A program made the position numbers and the translations under genes. Below the pieces are notes generated by a model. It saw nothing but the letters and a program-made list of their open reading frames with translations, had not been told where the DNA came from and made no database searches. From NCBI GenBank assembly GCA_016702545.1, contig JADJDT010000008.1:260214-324213 (forward strand): a DNA stretch of 64,000 nt, given 5' to 3'. Position 1 is the first letter of the stretch. Every line of letters starts with the position of its first letter. Below, in pieces: positions 53,550 through 64,000 of the stretch. Source of the DNA: Pseudomonadota bacterium. GTDB lineage: Bacteria; Myxococcota_A; Polyangia; GCA-2747355.

Positions 53550-53590
53550 GGTGACCTCCTCGCGCGACAACCATCAGGGCCGACGGTTTG

Positions 53591-53619
53591 AGTATCCGAG
53601 AAATCACAAACACTCGCAA
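53591..53619 (-). promoter_or_regulatory. Sigma-70-type promoter for the RCC1 lipoprotein
   Basis: On the minus strand TTGCGA (53619-53614), a 17-bp spacer and GATACT (53596-53591), ~35 bp before the ribosome-binding site AGGAGG. It lies in a locally AT-rich segment. Confidence 0.4.
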
Positions 53620-54044
53620 GTGAAAAAAGTATAATGCGGCAAACGCTTGATACGCATGTGCTATCTGTTCTCGTCAGGTCTCAGGAATGGACTTCGGATT
53701 TAAGTGTGAATGAACCTCTTAGAGACAGCTTTTAATGTGCGAAGCAGATACGCATCTGGTGGTGAAGTAGCGCGCTGGTCTAGCGACTGCCGGGCGCTGC
53801 CCACCCGCTCGGTCTCCATCCGCGGCCACGCGCCGGGTCGTCGGCCATTCCATCGCCTTCCCGACGCACCGAACTCTGACCTCGCCCGCCTGTGAACCAC
53901 AGGCAGGGGGCTTGCCGTGGCTGTGTGCGTCGATCACCCTGGCTCCACGGTGAGAGCTTGGGCGCTGGCCTCCGACCTCCCCTGCTGAGGGGATGGGCGC
54001 TGTGGGGTCCTGCGCTCTGGGGTCGAGGAGCGGAGGGCTTGGTG
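53620..54044. other. Intergenic region between divergent lipoprotein genes
   Basis: About 425 bp; the left ~120 bp are the most AT-rich stretch of the window (around 53600-53740). A TATAAT occurs at 53629-53634 on the plus strand without a clear -35 box. No gene is supported. It presumably holds regulatory sites for both flanking lipoprotein genes. Confidence 0.45.
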
Positions 54045-57000
54045 ATGCTGCGAACGAGAGGTTTTGTGGTTTGGACGGGCTGGGTCCTGCTCGCGCTGCT
54101 GGTCGCCGGGTGCTCGGACTCGGGCCGCCTGGTGAAGGGCGACCCGGGCGCAGTCGACGATGTCCTCGACGACCGCCGGCCGGAGCCGGACGACGGCGGC
54201 GCTTCGGATGGCCGCGAGCGCTGCGCGAACGGTCGCGACGACGACGGCGACGGGCGCATCGACGAGGGCTGTACCTGTACCCCCGAGCAGACCCAGCCTT
54301 GCTATCCGTTACCGCAGTCGGGCGTCGGCGCCTGCGTCGCCGGGACCCAGCGCTGCGGCGGCGCGGCGGCCGACGAGTTCGGGGAGTGGGGCCCCTGCGA
54401 GGGCGCAGGCCTACCGACGGTAGAACAGTGCGGCGACACCATCGACAGCGACTGTGACGGCCAGCTCGAGTGCGCACAAGACCACCTGCAGCGCCGGCCA
54501 ATACGTCGCCAGCGAGGCCACGGCCACGGCCGACCGGAGCTGCGCGGCCTGCGCGAGCGGGACCTTCAGCACCTCGGAGAACGCTGCGCGCTGCATCGAG
54601 TGGACCCACTGCCCCGCGGGAACCCAGGTCGCCAGCACGGGCAGCGTCACCGCGGACCGCGGCTGCGCGGCCTGCCCCACGGGGACCTTCACCTCCGGGC
54701 CGAACCAAGCGCTCTGCTTGCCCCAGGGCGCGTGCGCGGCCGGGACGGTGCAGACCGCGCCGGGCAGCGCTGCGACGGCGGCCGAGGTTGTCGGCCCTGC
54801 GCGGCCGGGAAGCTACTGCGCGGGCGGCAGCCTGCCCGCGATGGCGTGCGCCGAGGGTAGCTGGGACGACGACGCCAGTGCCGCGACGGCCGCATCCCGA
54901 GGACGCGCTGCAACGCTGGCGAATATGTCGCGAGCGAAGGTACGACGACGGCTGACCGCATCTGTGCCGCCCAGTGCCAGCGGGCATCTTCAGCGCCGAG
55001 ACCCAGGCGCCCTCCTGCGCCGCGTGGACCACCTGCGAGGCGGGGAGCGTCGTCTCGACCGAGGGGACCGGCACGGGAGACCGTGTTTCGCGCCCTGCGC
55101 GGCGGGCGCCGTACGCCTCCGGGCCCCAACCAAACGAGCTGGGGCCTACAGGGCCTGTGCCGCCGGCACGGAGCAGACGGCGCCCGGTACGGCCACGACG
55201 CCACCCACCTGCAGCCCCTGCAGTGCGGGCAGCTATTGCGCGGGCAGCACCACGCCGCCCAGCCCTTGTGCCGAAGGCACCTGGGACCACGATGGCAGCG
55301 CGGCAACGGCCTGCGTCGCCAAGACGACCTGCAATGCCGGCCAATATGTGGGCAACGAAGGCACGCCGACGGCCGATCGAAGCTGCTCGGCCTGCCCCAG
55401 TGGCACCTTCAGCGGGCAGTTGAATGCGCCAGGCTGCACGAGCTGGGCGATCTGCTCGGCTGGCAGCTATGTGGCCAACGAGGGCAGCGCGACGGGTGAC
55501 CGCACGTGCGCCACCTGCGCCGCGGGCACCGACACCTCGGGGCCGAACGAAGCGCGGTGTCTCCCGACGAGCGCGTGCGATGCCGGCACCGAGCAACGGC
55601 CCCCGCAACAGCCGGCGCTCCACCGGTCTGCCGCGCCTGCGCCGCGGGAGCCTTCTGCGCGGGCGGCACTGCACGGCCGGTCACCTGCGCTGCCGAAAGC
55701 TGGGACGCCGACGGCAGCGCCGCGACCCCCTGTGCGCCGAAGACGACCTGCGTCGCCGGCCAATCTGTCGCCAGCGAGGGCACGACCACGGCCAACCGGA
55801 TCTGCGCCGCCTGCGCCAGCGGCACCTTCAGTGCGCGCGCCAATGCCGCGTCGTGCACGGGGTGGACCAACTGCGTCGCCGGAAGCTACGTCTCCACCGA
55901 TGGCACCGCCACGGGGGACCGCGCGTGCACCCCGTGCCCGGCCGACACCTTCACCTCCGGCCTCAACCAGACCGCCTGTCTCGCGTACGGGGCTTGCGCC
56001 GCGGGCACCGTGCAGACGGCGCCCGGTACGTCCACCACGCCGCCGACCTGCGGCCCCTGCAGCGCGGGCAGCTACTGCGCCGGCGGTACGGCGCCCGCGC
56101 TCGTCTGCGGCGCCGGCACCTGGGACCACGACGCCAGCGCGGCGACGGCCTGCGTTCCCAAGACCACCTGTAGCGCGGGCCAGTACGTAGTCCGCGAGGG
56201 CACGACCACCACCGACCGCGGCTGCGCCGCGTGCGCCAGCGGTACCTTCAGCGTTGTGACCAACGCCGCGTCGTGCGCAACCTGGCCGCGTGGCGAGCGA
56301 GGACGGCGCGCGCGACCGCGGCTGCGTCGCCTGTGCCGCCGGGACCTACACCTCCGGCGCCAACCAGGCCACCTGCCTGCCCCTGGGCACTTGCGCCGCG
56401 GGCACCAACCAGACCGCGCCGGGAACCAGCACTTCGCCGCCGACCTGCCCGTGCCGCGCCGCAGGCACCACTACGCGGGCGGTGGGGCCCGCCTGCACGC
56501 CTGCGCAGGCGGGCACCTGGGACCACGACGGCAGCGCCGCCACCGCTTGTGCGACCAAGACCACCTGCGTCGCCGGCCAATACGTCACGAGCGAGGGTGG
56601 GAACACGGCCAACCGCAGCTGCGCCGCGTGTGCCAGCGGCACCTTCAGCGCCTGGCCAATGCGGCCTCCTTGCGGCGTGGCGTACCTGCGTCCCGGGAAG
56701 CTACGCGTCTCGACGGCGGCCAACGCGACGAGGACCGCGTGTGCGCCTCGTGCTGGGACGGCAGCTACACGGCAGGTCCCAACCAAAGCACCTAGACGTC
56801 GCATCCCGCTCGCCTCGCGGGCACCGAGCAGACCGCGCCGGACTCCCCACCGCGCCGCCCACCTGCGATGCCTGCAGCGCGGGCAGCTATTGCGCGGGGG
56901 CACGTTGCCCACGAATCGCCTGCGCGGCGGGCACCGGGGACCCCGACAGCAGCGCCGCCTCGCGCTGAAGACCAAGACACCGCAGAGCGGGCGGGCACGT

Positions 57001-59784
57001 CGTCAGCGAGGGCACACGGCGAACCGCAGCCGCGCTGCGTGTGCCAGCGGCACCTTCAGCGTCCTGAGAATGCGGTGTCGTGTACGGCGTGGGGCACCTG
57101 CGTCGCGGTACCAACATCTGGAGCGAGGGCAGTGCCACGAGGGGACCGGGTTTGTACCCCATGCTGGGAGGACTACTACAGCGCTAACCCCAACCAGGCC
57201 AGCTGCCTGTGGCAGGCTCCTGCGCCAGGGGTACCAGCGAGCAGACCGCACCGGGAACCAGCACCTCGCCCACGGCTTGCCGCGCCCGCGCGGCAGGCAC
57301 CTTTGCGCGGGCGGTAGCGCGGCGCCCACGTCGCCTGCGCGGCCGGCAGCTGGGACCACGACGGCAGCGCCGCGACGCACTGTGCGAGCAAGACGAGCTG
57401 CACCACCGGACAATACGTCGCCAGCGAGGGCACGACCACGGCAGACCGCCGCTGCGCCGCTTGCGCCAGCGGGACCTTCAGTACCGTGACCAACGCGGCC
57501 TCCTGCGCGGCGTGGCGCACCTGCGCGGCAGGTACCTTCATCTGGAGCGAGGGCCGTGCCACGAGCGACCGCGTTTGCACCCCCTGCTGGGATGGCTACT
57601 ACAGCTCGAGCCCCAACCAGGCCGACGCCTGGGCATCCGTCCCGCCACGGGGACCGAGCAGCTGCGCCGGGCACCAGTACGTCGCCGACCTGGCCGCAAC
57701 CCGCGGGCCGCGTGCACCCACTGCCCGGGCGGTAGCCTCGGCGGTCGCCCGCTGCGCCGCTGGCTGGGACAATGACGGCAGCCCCAGGTCGAACTGGTGC
57801 GCGCCCGAGACCACCTGCGGCACGGGCCGATACGTCGTCAGCGAGGGTACGACCACCGCCGACCGCACCTGTGCCGCGTGTGCCAGCGGGACCTTCAGCG
57901 CCGTGGCGAATACGGCGTCTTGTACGGAGTGGAGCACCTGCGCGGCGGGGAGCTACGTCTCGACCGCGGGGACTGAGAGGGGGGACCGCGTCTGCACCCC
58001 ATGCGCGGCTAGCGGCTACACCTCGGGCCCCAACCAGGCCGCCTGTGTCGCCAAGACGATCTGCGTCGCCGGCCAGTACGTCGCCAGCGAGGGCGGCACT
58101 GCCGACTGCGTCGCGGCCGCCTGGCGGGCGGGACCTTCCAGTTCGGGGGGCACGCGCTGTGTGCATGTGGCCTGGCGCCGTTCTGGCCGCTGGCAGCAGA
58201 TCTTGGCGCCTTGACGGGAAGCGACGATCGGGCCTGTCCTCCCTGCCGGCACCTTCGGCTCGCCCGCGCTGCGAGGGTCGGACTATGCTCGTTCCGCGGG
58301 TCTCAGCCGTCTCGGCCGGCCCCGAGCACGTTTGCGCGCTGCGCACGGACGGTACCGTCGCCTGCTGGGGGCTGAACTTTGACGGCCGAGCCACTCCCCC
58401 GGGAGGCTCCTTCACCTCAGTGGCGGCCGGAGACCGCTTCAGCTGCGGCATCAAGACCGATCGCAAGGTCGCTTGCTGGGGCGCCAATAAGTTCGGTCAG
58501 GCCACGCCGCCAGGAGATCTCTTCACCACGGTTGGAGCCGGGCAGGGCTTCGCGTGTGGGATCAAGACGGACCGGACGGTGGCCTGCTGGGGGTGGGGAG
58601 CCGATGGCGGAACGACCCCGCCGCCCGGGAGCTTCGCCTCGTTGTCCGTCGGCTGGACCCACGCCTGTGGGATCAAGACCGATGCCGGGACGGTGTTCCT
58701 GCGGGGACACTGACCTCCGGCCAGGCCACACGCCACCGCCGTCGGTGAGCTTCTCGCGTGTCGGTGCGGCCGCACCGCGGGATCAGGGTCGCTGACGCCA
58801 GACGATGGTTTGTTGGGGTACAATGCCTCGGCCAGGCGCGACGCCGCCGCCAGGGCCTTCTCCGCGGTTTCGCCGGCACCAGCCAGCCTGCGCGGTCAGA
58901 AACGGATCGAACGGCTCGCTCTGTTGGGAGCGCAAGCATGGCGCCACCGATGGGCGACCGCCCGCCGGGCGATTTTGCGTCGGTGGTCGTTGGGCCCAGA
59001 CTACTCCTGCGCGCTCAGCTCGGCTGGGACCCTCGCCTGTTGGGGGGAGGCACGGGGTGCCTACGCCGCGCCCCCGTCGGGAGCCTTCAGCGCTGTGTCG
59101 GCCTCGTCCGCCTATGGTGAGAAGTTCACCTGCGGCGTCAGGAGGATGGGACGCTGAGCTGCTGGGGAGAGGACGCATCGCACCCTCTGATGGAGCCGCC
59201 GCCAGGGGCCTTCGCGTCAGTCGCTACCGGCGAAGGTTACGCCTGCGCGATCAGCAGTGCGACAGGCGCCGTGTCCTGTTGGGGGCGATCGACGATCGGC
59301 GACGTGCCCCCGGTGGGGTCCTTCTCCGCGGTTTCGTTGGTCGATCACTGCTTGGGGGTAAACACTCACTGCCGAGGCGCTGGCCTGCTGGGGCGCCAAG
59401 CCGAAGGCCGTAGTCCACGCCGCCCACAGGACCTTCTCTCGAGCCTGCCGCCGGTTCCTACTTCACCTGCGGTGGCGACGAAACGGCAGGACCTTGGCGT
59501 GCTGGGGCCGTAATGATCGTGGCCAGGCGACGCCCCCGCCCGGGGAGTTCTCCTCGGTTTCTGCCGGGAACGGGTACGCCTGTGGCGTCCGGACGAACGG
59601 GACGCTGGCCTGCTGGGGCAGCGATACTTATGGTAAGGCTGCGGCGCCGCTGGGGGGGACCTTCTCCTCGGTGTCTGCCGGCAATCAACACACCTGCGCG
59701 GTGCGGAGCACCGGGACGGTGACCTGCTGGGGAGACAACAGCGAAGGGGCGTACCGCGCCGCCGCCGGGGTGTTCCGCCCGTAA
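54045..59784 (+). pseudogene. Giant lipoprotein: MopE-like metal motif, 9-10 cysteine-rich 140-codon repeats, RCC1 repeats; many frame breaks
   Basis: ATG 54045 starts a lipoprotein signal (TGWVLLALLVAGC). Next come two MopE-type Asp-rich motifs, CANGRDDDGDGRIDEGC and QCGDTIDSDCDGQLE. From ~54480 to 58100 there are nine full and one partial Cys-rich repeats of about 140 codons, resembling the ephrin-receptor/GCC2-GCC3 type (KTTC.AGQYV, DRTCAACASGTFS, CSAGSYCAGGT, GTWDHDGSAATAC). From ~58284 at least six RCC1 repeats follow (VCALRTDGTVACWGLNFDG, ACGVRTNGTLACWGSDTYG) to the stop at 59784. At least ten frame changes are needed to read it through. If whole it would be ~1,910 residues, on the cell surface. 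Confidence 0.72.
54487..58100 (+). repeat. Nine 420-bp tandem repeats plus one partial copy inside the giant lipoprotein gene
   Basis: The codon for the same Cys (..ACCTGC..GCCGG.CAATA.GT) recurs at 54487, 54909, 55330, 55749, 56169, 56566, about 56980, 57399, 57816 and 58062. Spacings are 422, 421, 419, 420, 397, ~414, ~419, 417 and 246 bp. The mode, 420, is 140 codons. Deviations of 1-2 bp coincide with frame changes in the gene. Confidence 0.75.
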
Positions 59785-60001
59785 CACGCCGGCCAGGACT
59801 TGGAAGCTGCACGATCGGCAGGTCGGAGGCGTGGTCTGCTGGCACCCAACGGCGCTGCCGCCGACGAGTTAAGCGTCGCGACGAAGACCTTCGGCGGAGC
59901 TACACGACCCGGGCGAATCCTGTGAGTTCTGAAGATTCCGGCTGCTACAGCCCAGCGGCGTCCGCGCGCTCATCGCCGATTTCTGCTGGTCGCATCTTGC
60001 C

Positions 60002-60022
60002 GCGCCTGACCCGGGCAGGCGC
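60002..60022 (-). terminator. Hairpin after the GST genes
   Basis: gcgcctg-acccggg-caggcgc, a perfect 7-bp stem, ends 5 bp downstream of the stop of the minus-strand GST gene (60027). It also lies ~220 bp after the end of the giant lipoprotein gene on the other strand. Confidence 0.45.
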
Positions 60023-60026
60023 AGCC

Positions 60027-60653
60027 TCAGCCGGCGCGGGCCTTGATGCGCTCCTCGTTGATGGGTTGGCCCGCTGTGCGGCGGGGCGCGCCTCGGAGGT
60101 CAGCTGACGTAGCGCGCGGGATGGCGGGCCGTGGCGCGATCGTGCCGAAGGGCACGCCCCAACCCAGGCTGGCGCCGACGTAGACATCCGCCGCCGTGAA
60201 GCGCTCGCCGCAGATAGGGGGCCAGCGAGAGCGCCTGCTCGAGCGCGGCGAGGGTCTGCGCGAGGTCGCCGAAGCTGACCATCGGTTTTGCCCTCCGGCA
60301 CCTGCCAGCCCAGGGCCGCTTTGGGTGACCGCCTGTTCCACAGGCCCGGCGGCGAAGAAGCTCCAGCGGAAGAAGGCCGCCCGCGTCGGGTCCGACGCCG
60401 GCGGTATCAACCGCCTGCGGCGAAGTGATCGGGGAGGTAGACGCAGATCGCCGCGTCGGTCAAGACGCTGCTGCCGTGGGTGTCAAGCGGCAATTTTCGC
60501 CCATCGGATTGATCGCCGATAGGCGGCGTCCTTCATCGCGGCGCCGTAGTCGAGCCAGACCGTCCGATAGGGCTCGCCGAGTTTCTCCTCCAGCATCCAG
60601 TGCGCAATGCGCTTGGCGCGACTGCGGGTTGGGTGGAAGAGCAGCTCGCTCAT
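60027..60653 (-). pseudogene. Glutathione S-transferase family protein (second of tandem pair), frame disrupted
   Basis: ATG 60653 opens a GST thioredoxin-like domain: MSELLFHPTRSRAKRIAHWM, LGEPYRTVWLDYGAAMKDAA. The frame then slips, giving RSIRWAKIAA where the family has 'INPMGKIPA'. Other frames continue with a helical C-terminal domain (TRAAFFRWSFFAAGPVEQAV; MVSFGDLAQTLAALEQAL; GERFTAADVYVGASLGWGVP) to the stop at 60027. At least three indels. Length (~208 codons) and domain order are normal for the family. Starts 4 bp after the stop of the first GST. Confidence 0.72.
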
Positions 60654-60657
60654 CGGG

Positions 60658-61276
60658 TCAGGCCTGCGGCCGCGTGGCCAGCACGCTGGGCCAGCGCTCG
60701 AGCGCGGCATGGATCGGCGCGAAGCGCGCGTCGAGGGCCGCTGTGTCGAAGGCCTCGCGAAAGGCGATCCAGTCGAGGGCGAGCAGGGCGAGCTCCGGCA
60801 GCCCGGGTGCGGCGGCACGCAGTAGTTGGCCCCTCGTCCACGGACCTCCAACCAGGCGAAGATCGTCGTCGCCCGCCCGCGCCGGCGCTGGGCAAAGGGG
60901 AGGGCGGCGGTGTCCGGGGCTGTCGCGGCGCAGGTGCAGAAGAGCTGCAGCGTCGACTCCAGCGCCGCATCGATCGCGTTGAGCAGGTTGGCGTCCGTCC
61001 AACGGCGTTGCGCGGGCGGCGAGGCGTAATGCCCCCAACCGCGCGTGGTCACCAGCCAGTCGATGATTCGGGCACGCGAGTCGTGGTAGAGCCACGCCAC
61101 CACCGAGCTCCGCCACGATCTGCCGACGGGGAGCCAGCCTGCAGCTTCTTCGAAAGCCGCGCCGGCCCTCCCCGGTGCGGCAGCTCGCCACCAACCGCAC
61201 CTCGATCGTGCCGAGCCCGCCGCGACGATCCGCACGCGCCGCACGAAGGAGAGGTCGTGGTCCCTAACAGCTTCAT
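60658..61276 (-). pseudogene. Glutathione S-transferase family protein (first of tandem pair), frame disrupted
   Basis: ATG 61276 gives MKLLGTTTSP, the usual GST start. The expected FVRRVRIVAA follows one frame over. Then RLVASCRTGEG, VVAWLYHDSRARIIDWLV (family: 'V..DS..I..yL') and WTDANLLNAIDAALESTLQL lie in alternating frames. The C-terminal part ends in DTAALDARFAPIHAALERWP and the stop at 60658. It is the stand-alone, short GST type with ~206 codons. Four or more indels are needed. Cytosolic detoxification or isomerase role by family only. Confidence 0.7.
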
Positions 61277-61732
61277 CGCCGCCCCCATCGCGCGACTCTA
61301 CGCCACGAGCCCGCGCGCCACCAACAGCGAAGAGCATGGGGAAGCGGTGGGGGAGGCTCCTAGGGCAGCGTGCTGGCTTCGACCCGCCAGCCCGCGTCCT
61401 GTGGATCGATCTGGCGCGGTAAAGTTAGGCTGAGTCGCGTGTCTCACCACGCCGTGGCGTGCGCGCGCCATGCCAGCCCAGATTCGCCTCGAAAACAACC
61501 TCGATCAACTGGGCGTTGAGGTGCCCGCCGCAAGGCGCAGCGACGAAGGAATACTGCTGGCACTGCGAGGAGCTGCAACGCAGCCCGGCGGGATGGATCG
61601 ACGGCTGATGGATGAGTTATTTCCGAGCGGGTCCTTAGAGGTCACGGCCGCGCGGCGGGAGCAGATGCCTGCACCGGCTGCGCTCACCCGGCATCGCCCC
61701 TTTGAAGGCGTGAAGTGTTAGAGAGGTGGTTG
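61277..61732. other. Spacer with no recognised gene
   Basis: A short open frame of 83 codons (61470-61721, plus strand; starts MPAQIRLENNLDQLGVEV) has no recognisable motif or ribosome-binding site. The remainder shows no tRNA, repeat or promoter I can defend. Given the indel density nearby, a damaged gene cannot be excluded. Confidence 0.4.
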
Positions 61733-62575
61733 ATGGCCCTTTGTTCGTCAGCGCGTGGAAGGCTGCAGTGGTCGGGGCTGCTGGTGGCGGCCGGGAGGCC
61801 AGCGCCGGCCGCGGCGAAGGCGACGGCCCACGTCGCCCCGCCGCAAGAGGGCGACCGGCTTCCACCCACCAGCAAGATCCGTCTCCTGAGCTACGCGGGG
61901 GGACAACGGCAAGGCGCTGGTGGAGCTCTAAGAACAGTGGCAAGGTCGCCGAGGTTTTCGTGGCGACGGGGTTTCATTCCAACCTCGCGACGGTGCCCCC
62001 GGGAGCGCGCCGCAGCGCCTTAAAGCCGCGGGCCCTTCGAGGTCGATTTCCGGCGCGGGTGGCTGGCAGTGGGACGAGGAGCGGCTTTCTCGCGAGGTCG
62101 CGCCGGGGGCTACCGCGCGCCCGGTGCCTGGGCAGGTGTTCGGCGACTCCCATCGCCTCACCGGGCAGGGCCAGGGCCTGCTGTCGGCAAGACGTAGCGC
62201 CTGCCCGCGGAGCTCAGCAGCAAGATCGCGGCGCGCACCAAAGCGGCGATTGCGAAGAACGGTGGGCGGGTCGAGTCGAGCATCGGCGAGATCCAAGGGG
62301 AGGTCTGAAGGCGCGCAACGAGGCCTGGGTTACCTCGGAAAAGCGAGCGGGCCGCACGAGAAGGTGCGCGCAGTCGAGTGCCACCTCCGAGGCATCTCGA
62401 ATATTGACCTCGGCTTAATGCTGCAGAGGGTGTTGCGGCGGCAGCGCTGCTGGTCGAACGACCAGCGCCAGGAGTGTCGAGGCAGTTCACACCCGACCGG
62501 CGCGCTCGCGGAAGGTCGTCGAGTCGTTGCGCCTCTGCGTGGCTGCGGCGCAGGCGGCCCCGGCAGGAGGATCCG
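61733..62575 (+). pseudogene. Unrecognised, probably secreted protein, frame disrupted
   Basis: ATG 61733 with GAGAGG 6 nt upstream. The first frame reads MALCSSARGRLQWSGLLVAA, a possible signal peptide, then TSKIRLLSYAGG. After a G6 run at ~61899 the frame slips into DNGKALVELYKNSGKVAEVF and VATGFHSNLATVPPG. A later frame (~62210-62310) reads LSSKIAARTKAAIAKNGGRV and ESSIGEIQGEV. These pieces are coding-like, but no family was recognised and the true end is unclear; it should lie before the VWA gene start at 62576. Confidence 0.45.
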
Positions 62576-64000
62576 ATGAAACCCAGAACGAAACTTAGGG
62601 ACAACGCGCGCGAGCGGCCCGTGGCGCCAGCGCTGCTGCTGGCGACCCTAGGCACCTGGCTCCCGCCGCCGGCTACGGCGCCGCGATGAGCGTCGAGCTC
62701 AGTCACGGCGTGCTCGAGGCCCATCGCCGCCAGCGCACGCCTTCCTCAAGGTGGGCCTGGATCGGTGGACGTGTGACTGCGGGAGCCGTCGCAGCGGGCG
62801 GCGGTCAACGTCGCGTTGGTGCTCGATCGCCGGGGTCGATGGCGGGGCGGCAAAGCTCGAGCAGGCCAAGCGCGCGGCGATTCAGGCGCTCGAGGGCCTG
62901 GGGCCGGAGGACATCGTGTCGGTGGTGGCCTACGACACCACGGTCGAGGTGTTGCGCCGGCGACCAAGCTCAGCGATCTGCGCCGCCGTCTATCGCCAGA
63001 TCGAGCAGCTACGGGCCCGCGGGACGACGGCACTCTTCGCCGGCGTGAGCGCGGGCGCGCACGAGCCGTTGAAGTTTCTCAGCGGCCGTGGCGTCAATCG
63101 CGGGATCCTGCTCGGATGGACTGGCCAACGTCGGTCCGAGCTCGCCCGCGCTCGCTGCCTCGGCACCTGGCTGGGCTGGAAGAACGGCATCACCGGGTCA
63201 GCATGATCGTATTCCCGGCCTCGGATACAATGAGGATCTGATGTATCGGCTCGCCGGCGCCAGCGATGGCAATCACCTGTTCGTGGAATCCGAGATATCA
63301 GCTTTGCCCGCGGTCTGGCGCGGGAGTTCGGTGACATGTTTGCGGTGGTCGCCGGCGAGGTCGAGCCCGCATTCGCTGCGGCAGGGGCATCCGACCGCTG
63401 CGGTGCTCGGTCGGGGCCGCGCGCATCATCGGTGACGAGGTCATCCTGCGCCTCAGCTTCAGGTGCAGGCCACCGTGCAGAAGCACGTGCTGCTCGAGGT
63501 CGAGGGTCGCACCCCCAGCCGGCGGGTCAGACGCTGACGCTGGTCGAGATCGTCCTCCAGACTATCGGAGCTCTGACCGCGAGCGCGCCGGAGCAGCAAA
63601 AAAAGCCGGGTCGAGCCCAGATTCGCTTCTCCGCGGCCAGTGAGGCGGTTGCGGCCAGCGCCAATCGAGCGGTGCCGTGGCCGTGCTCGGGCAGCTCGCC
63701 AACGATGCGACGAAGCAGGCGTGGTCGAGCTGCTGCGGATGCGGGCGCATCGGTGAGGCCCGCGTCTTGCTGAAGAAGAACGTCGGCGTCATGAAGGCGC
63801 TGAATCAGGCGCTGAAGTCGAAGCAGCCTGACGCCCCGAAGCAGGACCTCGCGACGGCCGCCGAAGGGGTGGATCAACCCGAGGCCGAGTGGCAACGGTA
63901 CGCAAGGTGATGCGTGGGCAGCAGCGTCGGGTCGAGAGCCAGCAGGCCTTCTGGATAAACCGCGCCGGCGGGCCGGTGCGGTGGCGCACGGTGGTTCCGT
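62576..64000 (+). pseudogene. VWA-domain protein, partial at right edge, several frame breaks
   Basis: ATG 62576 has AGGAGG 5 nt upstream and a signal peptide (PVAPALLLATLGTWLPPPA). After ELSHGVLEA and an N-terminal strand region comes a von Willebrand A domain in pieces: VNVALVLDR and GSMAG (MIDAS DxSxS region, near 62800-62850), KLEQAKRAAIQALEGLGPED, IVSVVAYDTTVEVL, IEQLRARGTTALFAGVSAGA (MIDAS Thr) and GLGYNEDLMYRLAGASDGNH. Beyond ~63300 a beta-rich and then helical region follows (EARVLLKKNVGVMKALNQAL). At least seven indels. It runs off the window. Likely a secreted or periplasmic VWA protein; partner unknown. Confidence 0.72.

Noticed and set aside
54045..59784. Three or more separate small genes in this interval
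   Set aside because: Frame changes occur inside conserved repeats, no ribosome-binding sites precede the internal starts, and the 420-bp period continues across all breaks, so one damaged gene is simpler.

Overview
The window is very GC-rich (about 70%) DNA with dense, often overlapping genes on both strands. Gene content points to the Myxococcota (former Deltaproteobacteria): an MglB/MglA polarity pair, a Hanks-type Ser/Thr kinase in an operon with a PEGA/TPR protein, many kelch, RCC1 and cysteine-rich lipoproteins, a MopE-like Asp-rich metal motif, and a protein with a MYXO-CTERM-like tail. No phage, integrase or transposase gene was recognised. The species cannot be named from sequence alone.

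Layout. 1-2000: the end of an ABC-2 exporter operon (ATPase tail and two permeases). 2116-5357: an overlapping kinase, PEGA/TPR protein and lipoprotein unit. 5580-11004: three surface lipoproteins on the minus strand (kelch-like, EF-hand-like, kelch). 11101-17830: housekeeping and central metabolism, comprising a PMT-type glycosyltransferase, a GGQ release-factor-like protein, an MBL hydrolase, a phosphofructokinase with PPi-type motifs, UDP-glucose pyrophosphorylase and TadA. 18963-22436: two tRNA-Ser genes, the SRP RNA, then dnaX, ybaB and recR. 22573-27018: a small Cys-rich lipoprotein, an acyl-CoA thioesterase, a large exported protein, and mglB and mglA separated by an inverted-repeat element. 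27061-32567 (minus): a TULIP-like secreted protein, three tRNAs (His, Arg, Pro), rdgB, rph and a cell-wall amidase. 32733-41959: a membrane protein, a zinc-ribbon/TPR protein, a nucleotide-sugar pair (DegT aminotransferase and SDR epimerase), a NYN-LOTUS protein, a PilZ protein and methylmalonyl-CoA epimerase. 42083-50798: 8-oxoguanine-deaminase-like amidohydrolase, a 7TM-GAF-GGDEF protein, a 1,114-residue alpha/beta-hydrolase lipoprotein and a FadL-like porin. 50963-59784: an RCC1 lipoprotein carrying a Met-Asn-Ala repeat, and a roughly 1,900-codon lipoprotein built of 420-bp repeats plus RCC1 repeats. 60027-64000: two glutathione-transferase genes, an unrecognised secreted protein and a VWA-domain protein that runs off the end.

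Reading quality. Five genes between 4 and 50 kb show one apparent frameshift each, at least some of them beside short homopolymers. From about 51 kb to the right edge almost every gene has several. Domain order and repeat period survive, so either this part of the assembly carries uncorrected indels or it holds young pseudogenes. The sequence alone cannot separate these.

Most unusual signals: (i) an 83-bp dispersed element in two copies, 87% identical and in opposite orientation, whose hairpin is kept by a compensatory base-pair change and whose second copy lies inside the 5' coding region of the FadL-like gene; (ii) a second dispersed inverted-repeat family, one copy of which supplies the mglB stop codon; (iii) a 21-unit, 9-bp Met-Asn-Ala array with 8-bp units that change frame; (iv) a DnaX lacking its zinc-binding cysteines; (v) the giant 420-bp-repeat lipoprotein.
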